From NCBI GenBank assembly GCA_000687675.1, contig JHWS01000001.1, forward strand, positions 186,001 through 250,000: a DNA stretch of 64,000 bases, written 5' to 3'. This DNA comes from Lachnospiraceae bacterium NC2008 (GTDB taxonomy: Bacteria; Bacillota; Clostridia; Lachnospirales; Lachnospiraceae). The notes below the pieces were generated by a model. It was not told where the DNA came from and made no database searches. It was given only the letters and a program-made list of their open reading frames with translations. The first letter of the stretch is position 1. Each line of letters opens with the position of its first letter. The position numbers were made by a program, and so were the translations under genes. Below, piece after piece: positions 9,474-18,013 of this stretch.

Positions 9474-9502
9474 ATAATAGCATTTTTATGGTAATAATAC
9501 AA
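9474..9502 (-). promoter_or_regulatory. Probable promoter of the upstream YARHG gene
   Basis: On the minus strand TTGTAT (9502-9497), a 17-base spacer and TATTAT (9479-9474) lie about 80 bases before the start at 9394. Confidence 0.45.
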
Positions 9503-9553
9503 AAAATTATTATCTTTTGCTGATGTTAAAGATAAAACACACTTATGTCTGCC

Positions 9554-10846
9554 TTAAGAAAGTTCTAATATAAAAGCGATCTTCCTATGTCCCGTTACCT
9601 TTACGCTTAGTCCTACTCCGTTGTTTGCAGCAATGCTCTTTGCTATCGAGAGCCCCAGTCCGAATCCTCCAAGGTCAGAATTACGAGATTCATCAAGTCT
9701 GTAAAAGCGGTCAAATATATGGAGGAGTCTGTTTTTATCGATTTCATCCGATGTATCATTCTCAATAATAAACTTAACTTTTTTATTATCTTTTATTATA
9801 TCTGTACTTATTGTTCCGCCTTCCGGGCAGTATTTAACGGCATTTTCAACGAGAATCATTATTATAGCCCGTATTGATTTCTCATCTCCATTTATGATCA
9901 CATCTCCCAAATGATTAGTTATCAATCTTTTATTATCCCTCTCTGCCATGGATTTAAAAGAATCCGTTATATCGGCTACCGCCTCTGAGAGATTATAGTC
10001 AGTCTCCTCATACTCTTCCCTGCCCTCATCAAGTTTTGATAACCTTATGAGATCATTTGTCATTTTTGTTAAACGTTGAGTCTGTTTTTTTATATCTAAA
10101 ATCCATTCATTATCCTCATCGGTATCCATCATAAGTACATCTGCATCTGCATTTATGATTGCTAGGGGAGTCTTTATTTCATGCCCCGCATCTGATATAA
10201 ACCTTTTTTGTTTTTCATATGCCTCAGCCACAGGTTTAACGACTCTACCAGAGATAATAAATATAATTCCTCCGATTATAAACAATACAATCATAGAAAA
10301 AATAATACTGTTGTTTCTGAACGTTCTAAAATTGGCCATTCCTGGGCCGCGGTCGCAAAATATAACCATCAAGCCATCGTCCTTTAAATCAGAAACAATG
10401 TATCTGTAATCGCCATAAAAGCCTTTATTTTTACCGGACTCTAATACTTTTTCGCCATATGCCTCTGCAAGGCTTTCCGATACCGCCGAGATTTTGCCTA
10501 CATCAGATTTAATATAGTTACCGTCCTTGTCAAATAGTACAGTAAAGTATCTTGTCTCAAAAGCTATTTCCGGAGAAGCGATCCTGTCATCCCTTTTGCC
10601 GGCTTTAAATGCTTCCCGTTCCTCAGGGATCCGTTCCTCAGGGATTACAGCCCCGCCTTTTACTTCTTCTCTTTTATCCATAGGAAACATTCCACCGTTT
10701 GATGCTAAAAGATCGAGGACTTTATCACTGTCCGATACCACCTTAATATAATTGGACAGATTAATCCCTCCAAGCAATATTATGAGAACAACCAAAACAG
10801 ATATCATCGACGTTAATACAAATTTTATTCTTAATTTTCTTATCAT
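9554..10846 (-). CDS. Sensor histidine kinase
   Basis: A 430-residue membrane kinase. The first helix (about 8-30) and a second (about 180-200) bracket a roughly 150-residue outer sensor region. The dimerisation/phosphoacceptor motif is SDAGHEIKTPL with His222. The ATP-binding part has NAVKYC (N box) and GGFGLGLSIAKS (G2 box). The space between the second helix and the His box is short, so a full HAMP domain is doubtful. It overlaps the response-regulator stop by four bases (ATGA), which indicates translational coupling. The two-component pair closes the VTC/DUF4956 operon, suggesting it senses the envelope or phosphate state linked to those proteins. Confidence 0.88.
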   Translation of the reverse strand: MIRKLRIKFVLTSMISVLVVLIILLGGINLSNYIKVVSDSDKVLDLLASNGGMFPMDKREEVKGGAVIPEERIPEEREAFKAGKRDDRIASPEIAFETRYFTVLFDKDGNYIKSDVGKISAVSESLAEAYGEKVLESGKNKGFYGDYRYIVSDLKDDGLMVIFCDRGPGMANFRTFRNNSIIFSMIVLFIIGGIIFIISGRVVKPVAEAYEKQKRFISDAGHEIKTPLAIINADADVLMMDTDEDNEWILDIKKQTQRLTKMTNDLIRLSKLDEGREEYEETDYNLSEAVADITDSFKSMAERDNKRLITNHLGDVIINGDEKSIRAIIMILVENAVKYCPEGGTISTDIIKDNKKVKFIIENDTSDEIDKNRLLHIFDRFYRLDESRNSDLGGFGLGLSIAKSIAANNGVGLSVKVTGHRKIAFILELS

Positions 10847-11517
10847 TTATCTGTCTCCAGTGAATATCCCTGATTTCTTGAAGCTTTTATCCTGACATCT
10901 GCTCCGATTGTCTGGAGTTTCTTTCTAAGATATGAAAGATTTGTCCAGACAATATTTATATCTCCCTCAAAATCAATGCCCCATATCCTGTCAAAAAATC
11001 TTTCTGTCGATATCAGCATTCCGGGATTTGACATCAAATATTCCATCATCTGATATTCTTTTGCTGCAAGCTTTATACTGCCTAGTGGTCCTGTCAGCTC
11101 ACATGTTGCTCTGTTTAAGGAAACATTACCGTATTTAAGTTCATTATCTGCTGTATTTGTATAAGTCCTCGTAATAGCCCTGAGCCTTGCAAGCAGTTCC
11201 CTGCTTTCAAACGGTTTAGTCAGATAATCATTAGCTCCCAGATCAAGCCCTTCCACTTTATCATCTGTTTGAGATTTTGCAGTCAGCATCATTACAGGAA
11301 TTGTAATCCCGTTTTTTCTGATATGCTTAAGGACTTCGAAACCGTTTAGCTTTGGCATCATTACATCAAGAATCGCGCAGTCATAATCCCCTTTCATCAG
11401 GTAATCCACAGCATCCATGCCATCATAAACAGCATCAACCGAAAAGTTGTTTTTTGATAAAATAGCCGTTAAAGCTTTTGATAAAGATATCTCATCTTCC
11501 GCAAGTAGGAGTCTCAT
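10843..11517 (-). CDS. OmpR/PhoB-type response regulator
   Basis: A 224-residue regulator. The receiver domain (1-115) has the acidic pair E7/D8, phosphoacceptor Asp51 (CAILDVMMP), the T in MLTAKS, and K in YLTKPF. A winged-helix domain fills about 125-222 with WGIDFEGDINIVWTNLSYLRKKL as recognition region. Partner of the overlapping histidine kinase. An 88-base gap without a hairpin separates it from the lipoprotein upstream, so all five genes from 14220 may share a transcript. Confidence 0.9.
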   Translation of the reverse strand: MRLLLAEDEISLSKALTAILSKNNFSVDAVYDGMDAVDYLMKGDYDCAILDVMMPKLNGFEVLKHIRKNGITIPVMMLTAKSQTDDKVEGLDLGANDYLTKPFESRELLARLRAITRTYTNTADNELKYGNVSLNRATCELTGPLGSIKLAAKEYQMMEYLMSNPGMLISTERFFDRIWGIDFEGDINIVWTNLSYLRKKLQTIGADVRIKASRNQGYSLETDK

Positions 11518-11605
11518 TTGATTTTCTCCGTATTTCTAATTAAACGTTATTTTTCAGATTGCATATAATAGCTTCTAATTTAATAGTATTCCGATCTTTT
11601 ATTTA

Positions 11606-12787
11606 TTATACATCATCCTGACTTTCAGGGCTCATAAACTCTTGCTCAGACTGACCAGTTCCTCCGGGTCTCATCTCTCCGTCAGGTCTGCTCCCGTCCA
11701 TAGGTTCTCCGGGTGCATCACCCATTGGTTTATCACCTTCATATCCGTTTCCAACAGGTGCTTCACCCCTACTGTTCCCCAGCTGCTTACCTTCAAACTG
11801 GTTTTCTATCTTTTCTGTTTCCTCACCATTTACAATAAGTGTACCTCCGTTTAGCTCTGCATATCCATCGTAATCATAAGCCGACTGACCGAATATATCG
11901 ATTACGCCTCCGTTTATGATGATATTTCCGTTTGAATCGATACCGTCCGTATCCCCCTGTCCCATCACAATTGTTATGTTACCTCCATTAATTTCAACTG
12001 TCGGTGTATAATCATCACTTTTTGCTGCTGCGTTTATTCCATCATCTGTTGCAGTTATGCTTATATCTCCGTTATCAATCACTATATATGTAGCTTCTAA
12101 TCCTTCTGATGCATTAATATCAATTGTCCCGCCTTTTATTGCCATATATCCGTCGGTGTGTACCCCATCATCGCCTGCTTTGATGGTAAATGTTCCTCCA
12201 GACACTGTCAGCACATCTTTTGTATTTATGCCATCATCAGTTGCCGTTATCATATATGTGCCGCCTGATATCTCGAAACTTTCCTTGCATACTATACCTT
12301 TTCCTGATGAAGATATTTCAAGGGTTCCTGTTCCTCCGATCATTAAATCAGACTTTGAATATATTACCCCGTCTATTTCCTCTTCTTCATCAGTATTAAA
12401 TATTCCTGTATTTTCAAGGATATTATCTCCCTCAATAGTAATATTCACCTGCTTTGCAGATTTTATATATATCGGAGCCAAATCATCCGAAATAATTGAC
12501 GTATCTCTTAATATAATCTGTATTTCATCATCTTCCCCACAGTTTATTATCAAACTTCCATCAGATAGCTCTCCTGTAATAATATATGTTCCGGCTTCAT
12601 TAATCTCTGCAGTATCAGAATAATTCGACAAGTCTATGATGGTTGCTTCGTCCTCGTCGTACCCAGATGTTACAGATGTTTCGTCAGCTGTCTGTATCAT
12701 TTTGGAACTTCCTGTTTTCCCACAGCCCGTGGTAACTGCAGCCATCATTATCGATATTATTATTATCTTAACCATTATATTTTTCAT
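11606..12787 (-). CDS. Carbohydrate-binding (DUF4353-like) repeat lipoprotein
   Basis: A 393-residue predicted lipoprotein with lipobox VTTGC (cysteine near residue 22). The centre is a run of beta-helix-like repeats around themes such as EINGGNITI, INASEGLEA and TDDGINA, resembling DUF4353 'carbohydrate-binding domain-containing' proteins. The last 60 residues are disordered and rich in G, P, E, D. I chose ATG at 12787: GGAGG lies 8 bases upstream, and the longer frame would begin at a GTG inside that site. Such proteins often accompany CotH, VTC and DUF4956 genes in Clostridia. The ligand is unknown. Confidence 0.75.
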   Translation of the reverse strand: MKNIMVKIIIISIMMAAVTTGCGKTGSSKMIQTADETSVTSGYDEDEATIIDLSNYSDTAEINEAGTYIITGELSDGSLIINCGEDDEIQIILRDTSIISDDLAPIYIKSAKQVNITIEGDNILENTGIFNTDEEEEIDGVIYSKSDLMIGGTGTLEISSSGKGIVCKESFEISGGTYMITATDDGINTKDVLTVSGGTFTIKAGDDGVHTDGYMAIKGGTIDINASEGLEATYIVIDNGDISITATDDGINAAAKSDDYTPTVEINGGNITIVMGQGDTDGIDSNGNIIINGGVIDIFGQSAYDYDGYAELNGGTLIVNGEETEKIENQFEGKQLGNSRGEAPVGNGYEGDKPMGDAPGEPMDGSRPDGEMRPGGTGQSEQEFMSPESQDDV

Positions 12788-12818
12788 AAGGATTACCTCC
12801 ACTTTCTCTTATTGTTTA

Positions 12819-13505
12819 TTACAGTTCCATATATTCGTTTCTCTTTATCGCTGAAACACTTATCTCAAGATTTCCGTTTCGACATCTAATCTTATCCATT
12901 AATTCCTTTTCCTTATCCACATTTTTAAGGATTATCTCATAATCAAGTTTATATAGAGATCCCATGTTTGCAGTCCTTGACGATATCAGACTGTACTCTG
13001 AAAGGTATTCATCAAAAATATCCGTAAATATATCGGTATAATCTAGTTCCTCTGGTATCATTATCCTTAAGTTTTTCCTATTCTTTTCATTTTTATCATC
13101 GCCGAATCCGGATGTCTGCAGAAAAAGGATCATCAGTCCAATTATTATCAGAAAATCAAATGCATAGATTATGTACCCCATACCTGTCAGAAGTCCTAAT
13201 GCCATCGCAGCAAATATTACTCCTATCTCTTTCGCACTGCCCTGGGCCGACCTGAATCTGACAAGGCTAAATGCCCCGGCCACTGCAATACCAGCACCAA
13301 TATTTCCATTTACAGCCATAATTATCACGCATACTATCGCAGGCAATATTGCAATGGTAGCAACGAAGCTCTTGCTGTACTTGTTTTTATACATATGAAT
13401 AAGGGCAAGAGCAAAACCCATAATAAGTGAAGCGATGATTGGAAGTATAAATTCCCATTTTGTAATTGTTGTATTTCCCATAAGAAAATTTATAAAATTA
13501 AGCAT
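12819..13505 (-). CDS. DUF4956 membrane protein
   Basis: A 228-residue membrane protein with about four hydrophobic segments in its first 130 residues, then a cytosolic domain of about 90 residues. The GAGIAVAGAFSLVRFRSAQGSAKEIG region (about 71-96) is the hallmark of DUF4956. I chose ATG at 13505: AAGGAG is 9 bases upstream and the codon overlaps the end of the VTC gene, whereas the longer frame starts inside the ribosome site. DUF4956 proteins recur next to VTC-domain enzymes in bacteria, so a joint complex at the membrane is a reasonable inference. No activity has been assigned. Confidence 0.82.
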   Translation of the reverse strand: MLNFINFLMGNTTITKWEFILPIIASLIMGFALALIHMYKNKYSKSFVATIAILPAIVCVIIMAVNGNIGAGIAVAGAFSLVRFRSAQGSAKEIGVIFAAMALGLLTGMGYIIYAFDFLIIIGLMILFLQTSGFGDDKNEKNRKNLRIMIPEELDYTDIFTDIFDEYLSEYSLISSRTANMGSLYKLDYEIILKNVDKEKELMDKIRCRNGNLEISVSAIKRNEYMEL

Positions 13506-14220
13506 ATTTAAGTTCTCCTTTATCATTATTTTTGCATATTACATCTGTATAGTATTTGCCGTATTTAGATAATGATGATTTATATATCCTGTTTTCATTC
13601 AGAAATCTTACAAGCCATAAAGGTATTGATGCCGGCACTTTTATCTCCATAACGGTGATATCTGCAGGGATTATTCTTTTGCCATAAACTCCATTTCTTA
13701 ATGACAAATCAGTATTTCGACCTGTCAAATTTGTATCAAGGGTTATCCTGATGTCCGTATCATCAGCCGAGAAATACGCTTCCCTGTCATACGATATAAA
13801 AACTTTAGGCTTGAGTCCTCTATAGAAAGTTTTGAAATAATCAATCTCATCAACAATCTGCCCTCTTTCTTCGTTTACTCCGTTTTCTGCCAGCCAGGTC
13901 ATTGCATTTGATTCAGAGGATGATATTCGTCTTTTGTAGACTATTCCTTCGTACTTTTTCTTAAGTTCCACAAAGACGTTTTCATCTTTCTTAATTATTC
14001 CATAGCTTCTAACTCTTAATTTTTCCTTGTAAACAGGTTTATCAAGTGAACTTCGAATCAACCTGTAATCATCCGTATCAAAATAAATATTTCTGATGGA
14101 TGTCAGTCCATACCTGTCTATTACCAGTCTGCCTGTCATCTCTTTCTTTAGCATCGCTACCTGCTCTTTTGTCAGCAGATATTTAAGTTCATATCTTTTA
14201 AATATTGCCTGATAATCCAT
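13498..14220 (-). CDS. VTC-domain polyphosphate polymerase-like protein
   Basis: A 240-residue protein of the VTC family, a tunnel-shaped triphosphate-binding fold whose yeast members make polyphosphate from ATP. The tunnel-lining pattern is present: RYELKY (9-14), KEKLRVR (65-71), ELKKK (85-89), YKRR (95-98), ISYDREAY (142-149) and MEIK (191-194). All expected basic and acidic residues appear intact, so activity is plausible. It lacks membrane helices; the overlapping DUF4956 gene would supply them. It leads the operon and is close to a terminator that isolates it from the tRNA upstream. Confidence 0.82.
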   Translation of the reverse strand: MDYQAIFKRYELKYLLTKEQVAMLKKEMTGRLVIDRYGLTSIRNIYFDTDDYRLIRSSLDKPVYKEKLRVRSYGIIKKDENVFVELKKKYEGIVYKRRISSSESNAMTWLAENGVNEERGQIVDEIDYFKTFYRGLKPKVFISYDREAYFSADDTDIRITLDTNLTGRNTDLSLRNGVYGKRIIPADITVMEIKVPASIPLWLVRFLNENRIYKSSLSKYGKYYTDVICKNNDKGELKYA

Positions 14221-14296
14221 ATCCTTTTCCTCCTGTCTTGATATGAATATAAATGGCGAACCTTAAATGAACTTTAAAAAATAAAAAAAGATACAG

Positions 14297-14348
14297 AAAA
14301 AGGGTTGTCCAAATTCCTTGAAATCCAAGGAATTTAGACAACCCTTTT
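14297..14348 (-). terminator. Strong intrinsic terminator after tRNA-Leu
   Basis: A 23-24 bp stem (14297-14320 with 14326-14348) and a 5-base loop. The only mismatch becomes U-G on the minus transcript. It directly follows the tRNA and shields the VTC operon from tRNA transcription. Confidence 0.85.
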
Positions 14349-14352
14349 ATAA

Positions 14353-14434
14353 TGCGGATAACAGGAGTTGAACCTGCACGTCTGTTGACACCAGAACCTA
14401 AATCTGGCGCGTCTGCCAATTCCGCCATATCCGC
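14353..14434 (-). tRNA. tRNA-Leu (anticodon UAG)
   Basis: The minus strand folds into a class II tRNA. The 7-bp acceptor stem GCGGATA pairs with TATCCGC, the D arm contains AATTGGCAGACGC, and the anticodon arm CCAGA-TTTAGGT-TCTGG gives UAG. A variable stem TGTC/GACG and the T arm GCAGG-TTCAACT-CCTGT follow. The discriminator base is A; CCA is not encoded. The class II shape and UAG anticodon specify leucine (CUN codons). Confidence 0.95.
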
Positions 14435-14452
14435 TTGGTCCGTACTTGATAG

Positions 14453-14481
14453 ATACTATCAAAGAGAATTAAAAAAGTCAA
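14453..14481 (-). promoter_or_regulatory. Promoter of tRNA-Leu
   Basis: On the minus strand TTGACT (14481-14476), 17 bases, then TAGTAT (14458-14453). The expected start is about 12 bases before the mature tRNA 5' end. Confidence 0.55.
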
Positions 14482-14509
14482 TTATGAACTAGATAATATA
14501 CAAACCGTT

Positions 14510-14749
14510 TTAATCTTGACTTCTTTTTGCGTTCTTCTTTATCTTTTTTAGTTCTTTCTTAAACTGCTTAACCCTAACTTTAATTTCTTTTTTAGATAAA
14601 TTTATTCCATTATTGCTATCACCTGTAAACTTACGTCCATCCTCAGCAATAGAAATAGGCGTGCACCAATAAACCTTAGCTTTTTTATTATAAGCTTCCA
14701 CTTCATATATATTATCTTCATAAGAAAAAATATCATCAATTTTAACCAT
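14510..14749 (-). CDS. Small lysine-rich hypothetical protein
   Basis: A 79-residue protein I do not recognise. The first 35 residues (KIDDIFSYEDNIYEVEAYNKKAKVYWCTP) look like a small beta fold; the last 30 are a highly basic helix (KVRVKQFKKELKKIKKNAKR) that could bind nucleic acid. GAGG lies 7 bases before the ATG, which supports real translation. It sits 52 bases after the MATE gene and may be co-transcribed with it. Confidence 0.55.
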   Translation of the reverse strand: MVKIDDIFSYEDNIYEVEAYNKKAKVYWCTPISIAEDGRKFTGDSNNGINLSKKEIKVRVKQFKKELKKIKKNAKRSQD

Positions 14750-14801
14750 ATTATACCTCTTTATTATTTAACCTTTTTTCATTCTATTTCACCACACACG
14801 C

Positions 14802-16205
14802 CTAATTATCTGCTACTTTAACTATTACCGTCTTGTAGGTGATTATGAAGAATATGGTGGACATGAGGACTGACATAAGCTCCGCTATTGGGAAGCACCA
14901 CCATATAAGCTTAAGACCGCCTATTCTTGATAGGATAAATGCCGCTGGTAAAAGTACAACAAGCTGTCTTGCTACTGAAACTACAAGACTGTACCAGCTG
15001 GTTCCTATAGCCTGGAATACTGTTCCGCCTATGATACAGAACCAGGCAAGTAGATAGTGGAAAGCTATAATCTTAAGTGCTGGAACACCAAGTGTTATAA
15101 GACTGGCATCTCCTGTATCAAATATCTTAAGAAGCTTATCTGGTATAAATTCAAATAAACTGAATCCTACTAACAAGAAACAGAAGGCATAAAGCATAGT
15201 AAGTTTTATTATCTTAACCATTCTGCTACGCTTCTGAGCTCCATAGTTGTAAGAAAGCATAGGAATCATAGCATTGTTAAGACCAAATACCGGCATAAAG
15301 AATAAGCTCTGAAGTTTGAAATATACTGTAAATACAGCAACCGAATCAGGATTAAGCCCTGTAAGAAGCTTATTCATTGTAAATGTCATAACTGAACCTA
15401 TAGCCTGCATAACTATAGAAGGAATACCTATAACATAGATTGCCTTGATAAGTTCAGGATTAGGCTTAAATTTCTTAAATGAAAGTCTTACTTCCTTGTT
15501 GTACTTCTGGTTAAGGATAATAGCAAGGATACCTGCACATATCTGACCAATAACAGTTGCTACAGCTGCACCTGCAACCTTCATCTCTGGCATACCACAA
15601 AGACCAAAGATAAGGATTGGATCAAGGATAATATTGATAATGGCACCTGTAAGCTGGGTAAACATAGTACACAGAGTTCTACCTGTAGACTGAAGCAGTC
15701 TTTCAAAGATAAGCTGTGTATATATACCTATAGAAGCCATACATACTATTCTAAGGTACTGACTTCCGTACTTAAGTGTTAATCCGCTTCCGCCCTGGGA
15801 TTTAATAAGAAATGGCGCAAGAAATAAGCCTACAAGAAAGAATAATATAAAATTACATAATGACAGGAATACACCGTTTCTGGCTGAATCCTGTACTCTT
15901 TTATCATTCTTCTCACCAAGTGCCTTAGAAAGTAGTGCGTTAACACCTACACAGGTACCTGTTCCAAAGGCTATAAGTAACATCTGGAATGGAAATGCCA
16001 TACCCACTGCATTAAGTGCAGCAGTTCCTGCATTGGCACCATCTACTCCATCTTTAATCTTAGCTACAAATATACTGTCTACGATGTTGTAGCATGCCTG
16101 AACCAGCATAGAAATAATCATAGGAAGGGCCATGTTAATAAGTAACTTACTAACCGGCATGGTTCCCATCTTATTTTCTTTGCTATTCTCCATTGTTGTC
16201 TCCAT
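14802..16205 (-). CDS. MATE-family efflux transporter
   Basis: A 467-residue, 12-helix multidrug and toxic-compound extrusion protein with two related six-helix halves. Features include MPVSKLLINMALPMIISMLVQ near the N-terminus and the conserved ILDPILIFG stretch (about 191-199). It probably exports cationic compounds in exchange for Na+ or H+; the substrate is unknown. The start overlaps the end of the upstream diguanylate cyclase gene by 23 bases; an alternative ATG at 16193 has GGAG at a better distance. Overlap implies coupled translation of the two. Confidence 0.88.
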   Translation of the reverse strand: METTMENSKENKMGTMPVSKLLINMALPMIISMLVQACYNIVDSIFVAKIKDGVDGANAGTAALNAVGMAFPFQMLLIAFGTGTCVGVNALLSKALGEKNDKRVQDSARNGVFLSLCNFILFFLVGLFLAPFLIKSQGGSGLTLKYGSQYLRIVCMASIGIYTQLIFERLLQSTGRTLCTMFTQLTGAIINIILDPILIFGLCGMPEMKVAGAAVATVIGQICAGILAIILNQKYNKEVRLSFKKFKPNPELIKAIYVIGIPSIVMQAIGSVMTFTMNKLLTGLNPDSVAVFTVYFKLQSLFFMPVFGLNNAMIPMLSYNYGAQKRSRMVKIIKLTMLYAFCFLLVGFSLFEFIPDKLLKIFDTGDASLITLGVPALKIIAFHYLLAWFCIIGGTVFQAIGTSWYSLVVSVARQLVVLLPAAFILSRIGGLKLIWWCFPIAELMSVLMSTIFFIITYKTVIVKVADN

Positions 16206-17661
16206 ATTCCTCTTCCTCTATAACATTATCAGTAAACTTCTTGATGATTTCGTCTACCACGCCATCATCAATCATAGCACCGAAGTCTGCACCCTGAATT
16301 ACTACAGACTGCTCTGGCACCTGGCTTACCACTTCTTCATTTTCTTCTGTATTATCAGCTTCCTGATCTTCAGGTTCTTTTACAACGACCTGATTACGGC
16401 CATGTTCCTTGGCATAATATAGTTTTTCATCGGCAGCATTTAACAAGGTTCCAAATTCGTTACTCATCTTGCCATCAACTACACCGAAGGACATGGTAAC
16501 TCTGATATTCATATCCTTATAAAGGATAACCATACTTCTTATCTGATTAAGAATATTATTAAGTTCCTTGCCAGCACCTTCCTTATCTGTCTTATCAAAT
16601 GCTATAAGAAACTCTTCACCACCCCATCTTGCGACGAAGCCCTTGCCTACCATAGCCTTATTAATGATTTCAGCAACACGTTTAAGAACCATATCACCTG
16701 CTTCATGTCCATAAGTATCATTAACCTTCTTAAAGAAGTCTATATCACCCATGGCAACGGCATATGGCATACCACTTACAGCAGCGTATTTCTGAATCTT
16801 TCTAAGTCTGGCATTACCGCACCTTCTGTTAAATAATCCTGTAAGAGGATCCCTTTCAACCAGGACTCTTATGGCATTTTGCATATTTACTACGGTCTTA
16901 CCTGTAATACCAAGCTCATCATTACGAGAAGTAACGTTTTTAGGCATCTCATTGCTTAAATTACCAGATATCATACTCTGCAAGAAACGTGATATGCTTT
17001 CAATTGCACCAACAAATCTGTCCGTATACTTGTAAATAATAAGTGCTGTAACGATTACACATATACATGTTATTAAAAATACTGGAAGGGCACTGTTCCA
17101 GGCCTCGTTATCAACCTCTGATACAGGCTTAAGAACTTCTACGAGTCCTGCATAATCTTCTTCATTATATAAAGGAAGATAGCAAGCATAATACTTGGTA
17201 TTTTCATTATATGCTGTTGAGATAATTGGTTCTTTTGACTTATTTGCCTCAGAAACTACGCCGGCATTGATTGAAGTCTGAATAGCTCTCTCATTGTACT
17301 CATTCTTCAGTGTTGAGAGGATTCTTGTGTTACCCATTGCTATGGAAATCTCAACTCCATTGGCCTGGCGCATATGCTCTATATAGTCATACTCAGTTGT
17401 TATATCAACGTCGCCCTTATAAAAAGAAAGAAGTCTGTCGCCTACCAGCCTGTATTCACCCGGATACATCTCATCAAATGCTGAAGATATAGAATATGCA
17501 ACTATCTTTAAGTTCTTACATTCTTCCTCTTTAATAGTAGTCCTGTAACCAACTAAAACTGCTATTACAATAATTACACCCATGATAATCATAGGTAACA
17601 GCGTTCTAGACAATACTGCCTGCTGCATCTTGCCTTTAGTTTTCTTTGCTTTACCTGACAT
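16183..17661 (-). CDS. Membrane diguanylate cyclase (GGDEF)
   Basis: A 492-residue signalling enzyme. Helices at about 21-40 and 190-212 enclose a 150-residue extracellular sensor of Cache type; a HAMP-like linker follows. The GGDEF domain starts at DPLTGLFNRR (271-280) and has the active motif RWGGEEF (346-351) with DIDFFKKVND metal/nucleotide residues near 306-315. The RxxD product-inhibition site expected just upstream of GGEEF is absent. The last 50 residues are very acidic. It should make cyclic di-GMP, complementing the EAL proteins at 34-38 kb. Its 3' end overlaps the MATE gene. Confidence 0.88.
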   Translation of the reverse strand: MSGKAKKTKGKMQQAVLSRTLLPMIIMGVIIVIAVLVGYRTTIKEEECKNLKIVAYSISSAFDEMYPGEYRLVGDRLLSFYKGDVDITTEYDYIEHMRQANGVEISIAMGNTRILSTLKNEYNERAIQTSINAGVVSEANKSKEPIISTAYNENTKYYACYLPLYNEEDYAGLVEVLKPVSEVDNEAWNSALPVFLITCICVIVTALIIYKYTDRFVGAIESISRFLQSMISGNLSNEMPKNVTSRNDELGITGKTVVNMQNAIRVLVERDPLTGLFNRRCGNARLRKIQKYAAVSGMPYAVAMGDIDFFKKVNDTYGHEAGDMVLKRVAEIINKAMVGKGFVARWGGEEFLIAFDKTDKEGAGKELNNILNQIRSMVILYKDMNIRVTMSFGVVDGKMSNEFGTLLNAADEKLYYAKEHGRNQVVVKEPEDQEADNTEENEEVVSQVPEQSVVIQGADFGAMIDDGVVDEIIKKFTDNVIEEEEYGDNNGE

Positions 17662-17802
17662 AATATAACCCCTTCCTATAAAAAATCTTCTTATATTCTA
17701 TCACCTTTTTAACGATTAATATAAGACCTCGGAAAAATATATAATAAATTGCTTAAATATTTGTTAACAATTACAGGCTAAAAGCCTAATATTAATATAC
17801 AT

Positions 17803-17831
17803 TTTTCAGTATTTTGTCCGATATATATAAT
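17803..17831 (+). promoter_or_regulatory. Plus-strand promoter of a small RNA
   Basis: TTTTCA (17803-17808), a 17-base spacer and a perfect TATAAT (17826-17831). Nothing on the plus strand downstream encodes a normal protein, so it likely drives the short RNA that ends at 18013. Confidence 0.55.
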
Positions 17832-17837
17832 AACAAA

Positions 17838-18013
17838 ATATCCTCTTACCTTTAAGCATAAAGTACAGTTGTTGTTATAGGAAAGGAGTCCTGTGGCGGC
17901 AAATGGAAATTGAAACCTAAGGTAATACAAATCACAGGAAGAAGAAAGGATACACAATGGATAATAATCAGTGTTAGCCCCCATATGGTAGCATATGGGG
18001 GTCTTCCTTTTTT
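17838..18013 (+). ncRNA. Predicted small RNA of about 175 nt with a six-codon open frame
   Basis: A promoter at 17803-17831 and a terminator at 17978-18013 define a short plus-strand transcript between two leftward genes. A 7-bp stem is formed by TCCTGTG (17889-17895) with CACAGGA (17933-17939), enclosing a purine-rich loop with an ACC-TAA-GGT hairpin. AAAGGA (17945-17950) then precedes, by six bases, the frame MDNNQC at 17957-17977, whose stop touches the terminator. I match it to no known RNA family. Its 3' end overlaps the stop of the convergent 616-codon gene, so antisense action is possible. Confidence 0.45.
17978..18013 (+). terminator. Intrinsic terminator of the small RNA
   Basis: A perfect 10-bp GC-rich-ended stem (17978-17987 with 17992-18001), GTAG loop, then TCTTCC and six T. 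The minus-strand exit has no T-run, so the element works mainly rightward. Confidence 0.75.

Noticed and set aside
12057-12623. A 188-codon plus-strand frame opposite the repeat lipoprotein
   Set aside because: It is the mirror of a regular repeat coding region, with no ribosome site or recognisable domain.
14198-14428. A 76-codon minus-strand frame starting MAELADAPDLGSG
   Set aside because: Its first half is the tRNA-Leu sequence read as protein, a common artefact; the rest lies over the terminator hairpin.
17832-18000. Possible cyclic-di-GMP or other riboswitch near the diguanylate cyclase
   Set aside because: The sequence lacks GEMM-type and other conserved cores I know, and no plus-strand gene follows the terminator.
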